Shown here: positions 1 through 9,041 of the stretch, piece by piece
Layout: each line of letters begins with the position of its first letter
Position numbering within the stretch: the first letter of the stretch is position 1
Assembly (NCBI RefSeq): GCF_002788215.1
Contig: NZ_CP024845.1
Location: forward strand, 1,054,001-1,118,000
DNA: 64,000 bases
Reading direction: 5' to 3'
Origin: Halohasta litchfieldiae
GTDB lineage: Archaea > Halobacteriota > Halobacteria > Halobacteriales > Haloferacaceae
The notes under the pieces: model-generated
What the model was told of the DNA's origin: nothing
Seen by the model: the letters and a program-made list of their open reading frames with translations, nothing else
Databases searched by the model: none
Program-made: the position numbers and the translations under genes

Positions 1-3000
1 CAGTCGTTGATGGATACTCGGCGACCAGCCGGTCGACGAACGACCGAACGTCGGTCGTCTGTGGGACCGTCACCACGACCCGCTGGCACGTCCCATCGGT
101 CTCGATCTCGGTCGGGATCGCCCCACAGTCGACGAGTGTGGCCGCGAGCACAGGGCCCGAAACCGCCAGTTCGAACACCGCGATCTCGGTTCGGTCGGCG
201 ACGGCCCGAAGGCGCTCAATGCCGTATATCTCTGCGGCTACCGTCTCGACAGTGGCGGTCGGGACACCGGTAACTGAGACATACAGCAGCGAATGCTCAC
301 TCTGGGGGACGAACCCTTCAAAGACGACCTGCGTGCCGAGCCGTGCTGCCAACTGACTCAACACGTCGTCGCCGTCGGTGAGTTCGAGTTCCACCTCGGT
401 CCGCTGGTCGGTCAGCAATCCCTGTTTGGTCTCCGTGCTGGCGATCACGTAGGCGGTGATCCGAGCGAACTCGGTCAGCACCGTCTTGGTATACTCGTCG
501 AAGGCTGTGGTCGTCCCGGCGTAGATCGACAGTATGCCGTGATTAATCCCGTTGTGAGTGAGCGGGACGCTCAGCGCCGACTGGTAGCCGCGGGATAACG
601 CCTCCTTTTGCCACGGTGCGTCCTGCCAGTCACGGGCGATCCGGTCGACCGAGACAGGACTGTCGGCTGTGAGTGCCCGGCAGGTCGGCTCGTCGACCAA
701 CCCACAGCCTGCCTCGGCGATATGGTCGGCGAGCCAGTCGAGATACCCCTGTTCGGTGCCCGCCGCAGCCCGGGGAACGATAGTATCGGTCCGGCTCTCG
801 ACCGCCCCGATCCAGGCAAAGCTGTAGCGGTCGAAATCGGTGAGGATCGAACAAACGGCCTCTTCGACCTCCTCGCGGGTCGACGCATCGAACAGTCGGT
901 CGCCGAGTGCCTCGACCAACTCGTTAGTGTGTGCCAGCGTCTCTAGTTCCGCGGTCCGTTCGGCCAGCGTCTGCTGGTTGGCTTCCGACCGGCGCTCGGA
1001 GGAGAGCCGGGTGAACGCCGCCGCAAGCGTCGCCCCCAGTAGCTCCGCGACAGTCCGTGTCTGCTCGGTTGTGGTCCCGGTTTCAGTGTCACCGACGAAC
1101 AGCACCCCGTGCTCGTCGAACGGGACGAACATGGCACGGCGGTAGGCTGTCTCGGGGTTGTACGCCTCGGGGAGTTCGCTCATATCGTCGGTGGCGACGA
1201 GTTCACCGTCGAAAAAGGCCCGACCGGCGATACTGGAGTCACTGGCACTGATCGGCAGGGGTGCGGGGAGATGTGCTTCGGCCGACTCCGTGTACGCCAG
1301 CGAATGAAAGACGTTCAGCTCCTCGTCGTAGCTGAGGACGATTGCATCCTCAAACCCGAGCACCGAGGCCGCGGCCTCGACGCCGATCTCGGCGATCTCC
1401 TCGGTCGACCGGGCCGAAAGCAGATCGTGAGCCGCGTCGTACAGCGCGGTGAACGTCGCCTCGGTCTGCTTGCGAAAACTGATGTCACGAACAACGCTGA
1501 CTGTTCCACGCTCGCCGTCAGGCAGCCACAGCGGCGTCATCCACGCCTCGACCGGCAGTCGCTGGCCGGATTCAGTGATGATCTCGCCGGTCAGCATCGC
1601 CGCGTCGTCACCCGAAAACAGTTGTTGTCTGCGCTCATCGAGCTCCCGTAGCTTTTCGCTGTCGGTGACGAGCGACGCATTCGCTCCGAGGAGTTCGGCT
1701 TCCGGGTAGCCCGTCAGGTCAGCAAACGCATCGTTGACGAAGGCGAAATCGAGGGTCGAGTCGAGAATACAGACCCCGTCGCGGACCGATTCGATGATCG
1801 TCTGGTACTGTTCGAGTTCACGCTCGCGGTGTTTTTCCTCGGTGATCTCCCGGAAGAACACCGAAACCCCGCTTTCGGAGGGATAGAGTCGCGCGCGGTA
1901 CCACGCGGCGGTCGGCTCCGGGATGTAGGTCTCGGTCGTCTTGGCCTCCTGGCTCTCAAGCACTGCTCGGAGATCGGCTTCGTACTGCCCGAGGAATGGG
2001 TGGAGATCCGACAGCTTCGACCCGATAACCTCGTCGACGGGATACCGATCAGGGTTGATCGCCTGCGTGCTGCAGTAGGTGAATCTGAGGTCTGTATCGA
2101 ACGCCATGAAGCCGTCGGTCATCCGGGCGAGAACGGTTTCGAGGGTGGTCTCTAGCTCCACCTCGGCCGACACGTCATCCAGCGTGACGACGACACAGTC
2201 GACTGCCTCGCCGTCGGCCAGTGGCGAGGCGCTGATCGAGAGCCATCGTCGGTCCCCATCTGTGGGAATACTCACGAGTTCGTCGACAACAGGCTGGCCC
2301 GATTCCAGAACCCGGGCGACAGGGCGATTGCTCAGTGGTAACGACTCGTCGCTTTCGGTCCGCATATCCAGCGCCTCGCAGGTGCCGCCGATTGCGTCGG
2401 CTGCCGGCAGCCCCAGAATCCGTTCGGCCGCCGGATTGAGCAGCGTGATGCGTCCCTCGCTGTCGAAGACGAGAATGCCCGCGTGGCTCCGGTCGACGAT
2501 CTCCTCGGAGGTCGCCGCTGTCGCCGGCTCGTCTGTATCGGCGGCCGCCGAGTCAGCGGCCGGAGTGCACTCCGAGTCGACATCCGAATCCGAATCGGTA
2601 TTTTGGCCCTCTGAGTCGGTGTCTTGGACCGCCGATCCGGTGGCACTGCCGACGACCGACCGAATCCGGTGGGCAACGAGCCCGCCCTGTTCGGCCAGTT
2701 CCTGTTTGTATACGTACTCAGTGTGGCCGTCAAAGCTGTCGACGACACGGTCGGCAGGCTCGTCGGTAACCCACACTACCGGAAGGGTGGAGGTCCGCGA
2801 GCGTGCAGCGTCGACGACTGCGGACGTCTCGCCCGACGAGAGCTGGTCGGCAACCAGACAGTCGACGGGGTCGGTTTCGAGCACCGCAAGCGCCGCGGAC
2901 GCAGAATCGACGTGAGAGATCGATAGCTCGGGGCCAGCCGTTTCGAGCGCCGAGACGATCTGTTCGATAGCCTCGTCGTTGGGGGCGATATAGAGGACCT

Positions 3001-3013
3001 GAATCTGTGCCAT
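1..3013 (-). CDS. Bat-type multi-sensor transcriptional regulator, C-terminus beyond window
   Basis: The reading frame is open from ATG at 3013 to the window edge, about 1004 codons, so the C-terminus is missing. Order seen: a receiver-like domain (about 1-120, with an acidic pair near residue 13, Asp in CLVADQ and Lys in YVYKQ), an acidic linker, three PAS domains (about 165-280, 285-400, 405-520), two GAF domains (about 525-670 and 690-850), and the start of a bacterioopsin-activator (BAT) domain. In this family an HTH_10 DNA-binding domain follows; here it would lie off the window. The family senses light, redox or oxygen state and regulates transcription in haloarchaea; the ligand here is unknown. 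The Bat-type assignment rests on architecture. Confidence 0.85.
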   Translation of the reverse strand, partial: MAQIQVLYIAPNDEAIEQIVSALETAGPELSISHVDSASAALAVLETDPVDCLVADQLSSGETSAVVDAARSRTSTLPVVWVTDEPADRVVDSFDGHTEYVYKQELAEQGGLVAHRIRSVVGSATGSAVQDTDSEGQNTDSDSDVDSECTPAADSAAADTDEPATAATSEEIVDRSHAGILVFDSEGRITLLNPAAERILGLPAADAIGGTCEALDMRTESDESLPLSNRPVARVLESGQPVVDELVSIPTDGDRRWLSISASPLADGEAVDCVVVTLDDVSAEVELETTLETVLARMTDGFMAFDTDLRFTYCSTQAINPDRYPVDEVIGSKLSDLHPFLGQYEADLRAVLESQEAKTTETYIPEPTAAWYRARLYPSESGVSVFFREITEEKHRERELEQYQTIIESVRDGVCILDSTLDFAFVNDAFADLTGYPEAELLGANASLVTDSEKLRELDERRQQLFSGDDAAMLTGEIITESGQRLPVEAWMTPLWLPDGERGTVSVVRDISFRKQTEATFTALYDAAHDLLSARSTEEIAEIGVEAAASVLGFEDAIVLSYDEELNVFHSLAYTESAEAHLPAPLPISASDSSIAGRAFFDGELVATDDMSELPEAYNPETAYRRAMFVPFDEHGVLFVGDTETGTTTEQTRTVAELLGATLAAAFTRLSSERRSEANQQTLAERTAELETLAHTNELVEALGDRLFDASTREEVEEAVCSILTDFDRYSFAWIGAVESRTDTIVPRAAAGTEQGYLDWLADHIAEAGCGLVDEPTCRALTADSPVSVDRIARDWQDAPWQKEALSRGYQSALSVPLTHNGINHGILSIYAGTTTAFDEYTKTVLTEFARITAYVIASTETKQGLLTDQRTEVELELTDGDDVLSQLAARLGTQVVFEGFVPQSEHSLLYVSVTGVPTATVETVAAEIYGIERLRAVADRTEIAVFELAVSGPVLAATLVDCGAIPTEIETDGTCQRVVVTVPQTTDVRSFVDRLVAEYPSTT

Positions 3014-3181
3014 TCGGTTCACTGAGCTAGGCGAGACAGCCGTTTATCCCTTGTGACAGTATCGATGTGAAGACCGTCCGGGACACCGCAGTAGTTGCCT
3101 GCCGAGCCGATGGGCGTCTGTCACGTTCCGATCAGCGCCCGGATAGAGATGCCGTCGAGCCGACAGCTCTGCCACCGCACC

Positions 3182-3190
3182 CTTTTTATT
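3182..3190 (+). promoter_or_regulatory. TATA box of GGGP synthase gene
   Basis: A T/A-rich stretch (tttttatt) lies about 27 bases before the ATG at 3216. This is the usual spacing for a haloarchaeal leaderless transcript and supports that ATG over the upstream TTG at 3189. Confidence 0.55.
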
Positions 3191-3215
3191 GTCACACAAA
3201 ACAACTCAACGCAAG

Positions 3216-3944
3216 ATGAACACACGCCCGTGGACCGACTGGGACCACATCCTCAAGATCGACCCCGACAAGCCGCTTGTCGACGGCGAGACCTTCGAGG
3301 ACGTCTGTGAAACCGGCACCGACGCAATCGAGATCGGCGGCACTCTCGGGATGACCGAGGACAAAATGCAGCGGGTCGTCGACGCCTGTGCGGCCTACGA
3401 CGTGCCACTGTATCAGGAGCCCTCAAACCCCTCGGTCGTCATCGACTCGCCCGCCTTGGATGGCTACCTCATTCCGACCGTCTTCAATTCGAGCGATCCG
3501 TTCTGGATCGTCGGCGCGCACAAAGAGTGGGTGCGGATCGAAAACGGCCTCGACTGGGATCGGACGACCACCGAAGCCTACATCGTGATGAACCCCGACG
3601 CCTCCGTGGCCGAGTACACCGAGGCCGACTGCGACCAGTCGGCCGACGACGTGGCCTCCTTCGCCCGCGTGGCCGAGAAAATGTTCGGCCAAGAAATCAT
3701 CTATCTGGAGTACTCCGGCATGTTTGGCGACCCCGAGATCGTGAGTGCCGCAGGCGACGCACTCGACGACTCGACGCTGTTCTACGGCGGCGGTGTCCAC
3801 GACTACGACGACGCCTACGAGATGGGCCAACACGCCGACGTCGTCGTGGTCGGCGACCTGCTCCACGAGGAAGGCTGTGACGCAGTCAGCGAGACGGTCG
3901 ACGGTGTCAAGGACGCCCACAAGGCCTCCGCGCCGACGAAATAA
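3216..3944 (+). CDS. Geranylgeranylglyceryl phosphate synthase
   Basis: The 242-residue product matches the PcrB/GGGPS family. This enzyme joins geranylgeranyl diphosphate to sn-glycerol-1-phosphate, the first committed step of archaeal ether lipids. Visible motifs: DPDK at 16-19 near the N-terminus, YLEYSG at 163-168, GGGVHD at 191-196 (phosphate binding), and GDLLHEEG at 213-220. The length is normal. I chose ATG 3216 because the open frame before it would begin at a TTG inside the promoter. It stands alone, divergent from the Bat-like gene and convergent with the YeiB-like gene. Confidence 0.93.
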   Translation: MNTRPWTDWDHILKIDPDKPLVDGETFEDVCETGTDAIEIGGTLGMTEDKMQRVVDACAAYDVPLYQEPSNPSVVIDSPALDGYLIPTVFNSSDPFWIVGAHKEWVRIENGLDWDRTTTEAYIVMNPDASVAEYTEADCDQSADDVASFARVAEKMFGQEIIYLEYSGMFGDPEIVSAAGDALDDSTLFYGGGVHDYDDAYEMGQHADVVVVGDLLHEEGCDAVSETVDGVKDAHKASAPTK

Positions 3945-3951
3945 TCGGTCT

Positions 3952-5154
3952 CTAGCTCTCTTTTCGCAGCGGCTGTCGACTGCCGTAGGTTCCGGTTCGC
4001 CAGAGCCACTCGACGGGGCCGAACCGGAAATATCGGAGCCAGACCACCGAGAGCAGAATCTGAACGGCCCAGATCCCGGCGACGACGCCGAGCAGTTCGA
4101 CTCGACTCATCGTGCCGAACAGCCCGAGTCCGTGGCCGTAGAAGATCCACGTCGCAAGCACGGTCTGGAGCAGGTAGTTGCTGAGAGCGGTGCGGCCGAC
4201 TGCCGACAGCGCGGTGAGTTCAAAACCACTGGTCCGGTACCGACAGTAGAGCATCACCGCCGCGATGTAGGCCAGCGCCAACAGCAGACTCCCCCAGTAG
4301 TTGAACTGAGTCCCGAAGTAGGCCGTCTCCCGGGCCGCCCAGTCGACGCTGTCGATATACCAGACGCCGGTGAGGATCAGCGCCAGTCCGCCGACCGTGC
4401 CGCCGGCCAGCAGTTTCCAGTAGAACCGCGTCGACCGACGGTTCGAGAGGATGCCTGATTTGAATAACCCCATTCCCAACAGCATCAGCCCGCTGAGCCG
4501 CCAGAGCGTACTGGAGAGGAACCCCTGTGTCTGGAGGAGAAACGCCGTCGGGCCGCGGTGGTCAAACTGGGCGAGCCAGCCACCACGGTAGGTCGCGATC
4601 TCCGAGGCGAGTTCGGCATCCGACGGCGACCATCCGGGGAGGGTCGACCCGGGTGGAACCGACAGCCCCTGAAGAACCGCCATCAGGGTCGGCACGGCGA
4701 TCAACAACAGCCCGAACCGCGCCAACAGCGCCGGCTCCAGATCACGAACCGAGACGACCAACAGCCCACACAGCGCGTAGAGCACCAGAATATCACCGTA
4801 CCACAACAAATAGGCGTGGGCCAGTCCGATGCCGAGCAGTATCGCCGTCCGGCGGTAATGTAATCGATCCGCTGAGGCATCGTCCTTGCTCCGAGTGAAG
4901 AGGATGATTCCAGCCCCGAACAACAGTGTAAACAGCGTAATAAACTTCTCCTGGGCGAAGACGTGGCCCACCAGCCATGCGATGTAGTTTGCACCGGTGA
5001 AATCACCGTAGGCCGTTGGGTTCTGTAACACGGCAAACGGCATCGCAAACACCCGTATGTTGATGATGAGAATCCCGAGCAGGGCAACTCCACGGAGGAC
5101 ATCCAAACTGACGATCCGATCCGACGGAGCGGTCGGACTCGGTCCCGAACTCAT
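3952..5154 (-). CDS. DUF418 (YeiB-like) multi-pass membrane protein
   Basis: This 400-residue, very hydrophobic protein has about ten transmembrane segments. The N-terminus carries the family signature RIVSLDVLRGVALLGILIIN (residues 13-32), and the C-terminal half is typical of DUF418 (GPVEWLWR near the end). The family is related to membrane acyltransferases and is often called a putative transporter. Its substrate is not known and cannot be read from the sequence. Its stop lies 7 bases from the end of the convergent GGGPS gene. Confidence 0.88.
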   Translation of the reverse strand: MSSGPSPTAPSDRIVSLDVLRGVALLGILIINIRVFAMPFAVLQNPTAYGDFTGANYIAWLVGHVFAQEKFITLFTLLFGAGIILFTRSKDDASADRLHYRRTAILLGIGLAHAYLLWYGDILVLYALCGLLVVSVRDLEPALLARFGLLLIAVPTLMAVLQGLSVPPGSTLPGWSPSDAELASEIATYRGGWLAQFDHRGPTAFLLQTQGFLSSTLWRLSGLMLLGMGLFKSGILSNRRSTRFYWKLLAGGTVGGLALILTGVWYIDSVDWAARETAYFGTQFNYWGSLLLALAYIAAVMLYCRYRTSGFELTALSAVGRTALSNYLLQTVLATWIFYGHGLGLFGTMSRVELLGVVAGIWAVQILLSVVWLRYFRFGPVEWLWRTGTYGSRQPLRKES

Positions 5155-5310
5155 TTGGTAACTGTCTTTTTCGCATGCTCAAAAGCTTCCCTGAATCGGG
5201 TTGCAGTCGACATGGTCGTCACGGATGGTACCCAGAGAACTCACGCCCGCCTACTGGTCGCGAATTGGCATATTACTTACTGTAGATTGAACTTACACGT
5301 CTGTTTTGCG

Positions 5311-5318
5311 TATAAAAG
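5311..5318 (+). promoter_or_regulatory. TATA box of CBS protein gene
   Basis: The sequence tataaaag lies 42-49 bases before the ATG at 5360, a clear archaeal core promoter element that predicts a leader of about 20 bases. Confidence 0.5.
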
Positions 5319-5359
5319 TACAAACCCTCTGGGAGCGAATCGCACTGTGTTGATTCAAA

Positions 5360-5779
5360 ATGCCAATCCAAGATCTCGCACGCAGTGACGTCATCACCGC
5401 GACAAAAGAGACAGCCGTTGCAGAACTCGCACAGACAATGGCTGATGAAACCGTCGGCAGTGTCGTCGTTGTCGACGACGAAACACCAGTTGGAATCGTC
5501 ACCGACCGTGATCTGGCGCTCCGGTGTGTGGCCGACGAGACAGCGGACAAGACCGCCGACAACGTGATGTCGGAAGATCTCAAGACCATCGAGCCGGATG
5601 CTGGCTTCTACGAGGCCGTCGACCTGATGAGCGACAACGGGATTCGTCGGCTCCCGGTCGTCGACGGCGACGAACTCGTCGGAATCCTCACGACGGATGA
5701 TCTGACCACACTCCTCGCTGACGAACAACAGGGGCTCTCCGACGTCCTCGAAGCCCAGCGGGCTCCTTACGAACAATAA
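5360..5779 (+). CDS. Two-CBS-domain protein
   Basis: The 139-residue product consists almost wholly of a pair of CBS domains, about 8-60 and 72-130. Each has the usual motif: GIVTDRDL in the first and GILTTDDL in the second. Such Bateman modules bind adenine nucleotides and act as energy or ligand sensors for other proteins. No catalytic or membrane part is attached, so the partner is unknown. It has its own promoter and sits 86 bases before aspS. Confidence 0.92.
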   Translation: MPIQDLARSDVITATKETAVAELAQTMADETVGSVVVVDDETPVGIVTDRDLALRCVADETADKTADNVMSEDLKTIEPDAGFYEAVDLMSDNGIRRLPVVDGDELVGILTTDDLTTLLADEQQGLSDVLEAQRAPYEQ

Positions 5780-5865
5780 CACAGCAGGCGATACAACCTA
5801 GCCACAGCGAGTCACGGTCGACCGAAACCGGCCGAGTTTAAGGGCTGTGACCGAAACCCCAGTGT

Positions 5866-7170
5866 ATGCAGAACCGAACCTACACTGCCGACGCCGAACC
5901 CGGCGAGACCGTCACGGTCGCCGGCTGGGTCCACGAGATTCGTGACCTCGGTGGCATCGCCTTTCTTATCCTGCGAGATACGACCGGGAAGATCCAGATC
6001 AAATTCGAAAAAGACGAGATGGACGACGAGCTCGTCGAGACCGGTCTCAATGCGGCCCGCGAGAGCGTGATCACCGCGACCGGCGCGGTCGACGAAGAAC
6101 CACGCGCACCCACGGGCGTCGAACTGACGCCCGACTCCGTGGAGGTCATCGCCGAAGCCGATACTGAGCTTCCGCTCGACCCCTCCGGTAAGGTCGACGC
6201 CGAGATCTCGACCCGACTCGACAACCGAACGCTCGACCTCCGCAAGGAGGAGGTCCAAGCGATCTTTGAGATCCGCGCCGAGATCCAGCGTGCGGCCCGC
6301 GAGACGTTCCGCGATCTGATGTGTACGGAGATCACCACGCCGAAGATCGTCGCCACGGGGACCGAGGGCGGCACCGAGCTGTTCCCGATCACCTACTTCG
6401 GCGAAGAGGCCTTCATGAACCAGAGCCCACAGCTGTTCAAGCAGCTGATGGCTGGCTCGAACTTAGAGCGGGTCTTCGAGATCGGCCCGATCTTCCGCGC
6501 CGAAGAACACAACACCCCACGACACCTCAACGAGGCAACTTCCATCGACTTCGAGGGGGCGTTCTGCGACCACCACGAGGCGATGGACGTCGCCGAGGCG
6601 GTTGTCAAATCGGTCTACGAAGCAGTCGACGAAAACTGCCAGAGCGAACTCGAAGCCCTCGGTCTCGCCGAGGAGTTCGAGGTTCCGGAAGGCGATTTCC
6701 CCCGCCTGAGCTACGAGGAGGCCATCGAGCGCATCAACGCCACCGGCGAACTCGACGAACAGCTCGTCTGGGGCGACGACCTCCCGACCGAGGGCGAACA
6801 CGCGCTTGGACAGGATGTCGGCGAACACTACTTCATCACCGACTGGCCCGCCGAGATCAAACCGTTCTATATCATGGATCAGGAAGACGACGAGCAGCTG
6901 TCGACCGGATTCGATATGATGCATCCACGGATGGAACTCGTCTCGGGTGGACAGCGTGAACACCGCTACGACAACCTGATCGAGGGCTTCGAAGCACAGG
7001 GTCTCAACCCAGAGGACTTCGACTACTACACGAAGATGTTCAAATACGGGATGCCGCCACACGCCGGGTTTGGACTCGGTGGCGAGCGACTCGTGATGAC
7101 CCTTCTTGGGTTGGACAACATTCGAGAAGCCGTTCTCTTCCCGCGAGACCGACAACGGCTTTCGCCGTAG
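5866..7170 (+). CDS. aspS: Aspartyl-tRNA synthetase (archaeal type)
   Basis: The 434-residue class II synthetase charges tRNA with aspartate. The N-terminal OB-fold ([11 protein letters not shown], residues 20-30) binds the anticodon; the class II core follows ([14 protein letters not shown], motif 2) and the end [11 protein letters not shown] is motif 3. His23 and Pro79 lie where non-discriminating archaeal AspRS carries His and Pro, whereas discriminating forms have Trp or Lys. It may therefore also form Asp-tRNA(Asn) for GatCAB. A TATA-like aagttt lies about 30 bases upstream. The end of the gene is duplicated just downstream (7138-7243). Confidence 0.95.
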   Translation: MQNRTYTADAEPGETVTVAGWVHEIRDLGGIAFLILRDTTGKIQIKFEKDEMDDELVETGLNAARESVITATGAVDEEPRAPTGVELTPDSVEVIAEADTELPLDPSGKVDAEISTRLDNRTLDLRKEEVQAIFEIRAEIQRAARETFRDLMCTEITTPKIVATGTEGGTELFPITYFGEEAFMNQSPQLFKQLMAGSNLERVFEIGPIFRAEEHNTPRHLNEATSIDFEGAFCDHHEAMDVAEAVVKSVYEAVDENCQSELEALGLAEEFEVPEGDFPRLSYEEAIERINATGELDEQLVWGDDLPTEGEHALGQDVGEHYFITDWPAEIKPFYIMDQEDDEQLSTGFDMMHPRMELVSGGQREHRYDNLIEGFEAQGLNPEDFDYYTKMFKYGMPPHAGFGLGGERLVMTLLGLDNIREAVLFPRDRQRLSP

Positions 7171-7243
7171 TCGGCGAGCGAGAGCAAGCGATTCCTTCGG
7201 AATCGCCCAGTTCCCGCGAGACCGACAGCGGCTGAGTCCATAA
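7138..7243 (+). repeat. Duplicated 3' end of aspS enclosing a small hairpin
   Basis: The last 33 bases of aspS (7138-7170) encode [10 protein letters not shown] and stop. A second copy at 7211-7243 encodes the same ten residues and stop. The first 23 bases match with one mismatch; the last codons differ but are synonymous (tcgccgtag against agtccataa). Between them lies a perfect hairpin at 7188-7206, with 8-base arms and a 3-base loop. This looks like an insertion or short duplication of 73 bases that displaced the old gene end. No tRNA or integrase is near. Confidence 0.85.
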
Positions 7244-7294
7244 ATCGACGACTAAAAAGAGAAGCGTTAATCGGTCGCTGTTTGTGGTGAGCGT

Positions 7295-8146
7295 ATGAAC
7301 GACGCGGACGGTCGACCGATGACGACGGCCTTCGTTCCGGGCCACATCACCGGCTTCTTCAGCACGCATCCGGACCCCGAGCCAGCCGCGGCCGGGAGCC
7401 GCGGTGCGGGGCTGGCCCTCTCGGATGGCGTCACCGTTACCGTCAGCCGCGGCGCTGGAACCCGGCTCAACGGCGACTCGGTCGAGATTGCGGCCGTCGA
7501 CCACGTCATCGACCACCTCGGTGTCGAAGCGACGGTCGACGCCGAGACATCACTCCCCCTCGGCGCAGGGTTTGGCGTCTCGGGAGCGATGGCGCTTGGA
7601 ACCGCACTCGCGGCCAACGCCGCCTTCGGCTGCCACCGGACCGAAAACGAACTGGTCGAGATCGCTCACTGCGCGGAGGTCGAGGCTGGGACCGGCCTCG
7701 GCGATGTCGTCGCCCAAGCCCGCGGCGGGCTGCCGATCCGGCTCGAACCCGGCGGCCCGCGCCACGGCGCGCTCGATGGCCTGCCGGCGCGGCCTCGGAT
7801 CGAGTATCTGACGTTCGGCGAACTGTCGACCGAGACCGTTCTTGCAGGGGATACTGACCGGCTCTCGGCGGCCGGGGAAGCCGCACTCGACGAGCTACTG
7901 GCCGAACCGACAGCCGAGCAATTCCTGCGATCCTCGAAGACGTTCGCCGAGGACGCTGGACTGCTGACAGACGACGTTCGGGATGCAATCACGGCCGTCG
8001 AGCAGGCTGGCGGGCAGGCCGCGATGGCGATGCTCGGTCGGACGGTGTTCGCACTGGGAACCGGGCTCTCGGCTGCTGGCTACGAGCCCGCAGTCTGTCG
8101 CACCGACGCTGCCGGCGGACGGCTCGTCGACGTCGAGGATTCGTGA
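7295..8146 (+). CDS. Pantoate kinase
   Basis: This 283-residue GHMP-family kinase has the archaeal pantoate kinase N-terminus (FVPGHITGFF) and the GHMP ATP-binding loop PLGAGFGVSGAMALG near residue 86. It phosphorylates pantoate, the archaeal replacement for the bacterial order of steps to phosphopantothenate. The next gene encodes the ligase that uses the product, which strongly supports the assignment. ATG 7319 is a possible alternative start. Confidence 0.92.
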   Translation: MNDADGRPMTTAFVPGHITGFFSTHPDPEPAAAGSRGAGLALSDGVTVTVSRGAGTRLNGDSVEIAAVDHVIDHLGVEATVDAETSLPLGAGFGVSGAMALGTALAANAAFGCHRTENELVEIAHCAEVEAGTGLGDVVAQARGGLPIRLEPGGPRHGALDGLPARPRIEYLTFGELSTETVLAGDTDRLSAAGEAALDELLAEPTAEQFLRSSKTFAEDAGLLTDDVRDAITAVEQAGGQAAMAMLGRTVFALGTGLSAAGYEPAVCRTDAAGGRLVDVEDS

Positions 8147-8207
8147 CTGATGTCGGCGATGCGCCCGAAAAGAGAACGTTTTGATGCCGGAGCCGAATCA
8201 CCCCCCA

Positions 8208-8957
8208 ATGAGCGAGATCGATCTCCCGGAAGATCACCCACGCTACCAGTCACTCCTGACGAGACATCGCATCGAGGCGGGCGTCGATAAGGGAATCACG
8301 AGTAAACAGGGCCTAATTGCCGAAGGCCGCGGCGAAGCCTTCGACTACTTATTGGGCGAACAAACAATCGAGAGTGCCGACGCGGCCGAACGCGCCGCGG
8401 CGGCTCAGTTGTTGCTTGCTGAGCAGCCAGTGCTCTCTGTCAATGGGAACGTCGCTGCGCTCGTGGCCCCGGAAATCGTCGACCTTGCGGCGGCTGTCGA
8501 TGCAGATATCGAGATCAACCTCTTTAATCGTACCCCCAAGCGGATGGAGGCTATTGCGACCCATCTCCGGGAGCACGGCGCTGAAGACGTCAAGGGACTC
8601 ACCGCTGACGGTCGGATTCCGAACCTGAGCCACGAGCGGGCAAAGGTCGACGCCGACGGCATCGGATCGGCGGATGTGGTGGTCGTCCCACTCGAAGACG
8701 GCGACCGGGCGGAGGCGCTGGCAGCGATGGGCAAAACCGAAATCGTGATCGATCTCAACCCGCTGTCGCGGTCGGCCCAGACGGCGGCAATTCCGATTGT
8801 CGACAACATCATTCGGGCCGTTCCAAATATGACCGATCACGCCCGCGACCTGCAGTCCGCAGACCGGGAGACGCTGGAGGCAATCGTCGACGCGTTCGAT
8901 GGGGCGGCGGCACTCAGCGATGCTGAGGCTGCGATCCGAGCCGGTGAATTAGACTGA
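8208..8957 (+). CDS. 4-phosphopantoate--beta-alanine ligase (phosphopantothenate synthetase)
   Basis: This 249-residue member of the archaeal phosphopantothenate synthetase family (DUF137) joins 4-phosphopantoate to beta-alanine with ATP, making 4'-phosphopantothenate for CoA. It contains the conserved stretches HPRYQSL, EAGVDKGI and VVVPLEDGDR. The start MSEIDLP at 8208 fits the family. In-frame starts at 8181 and 8184 add a poorly conserved proline-rich tail. It lies 61 bases after pantoate kinase, probably in one operon. Confidence 0.92.
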   Translation: MSEIDLPEDHPRYQSLLTRHRIEAGVDKGITSKQGLIAEGRGEAFDYLLGEQTIESADAAERAAAAQLLLAEQPVLSVNGNVAALVAPEIVDLAAAVDADIEINLFNRTPKRMEAIATHLREHGAEDVKGLTADGRIPNLSHERAKVDADGIGSADVVVVPLEDGDRAEALAAMGKTEIVIDLNPLSRSAQTAAIPIVDNIIRAVPNMTDHARDLQSADRETLEAIVDAFDGAAALSDAEAAIRAGELD

Positions 8958-9041
8958 CTGGTCCAGAAGACCTATCACTCGACCCGAGAAAAGGCGGGCT
9001 ATGTTTTCGCAGTCCGGGCTCGCAAGGTCGGTGAGTCCCTG

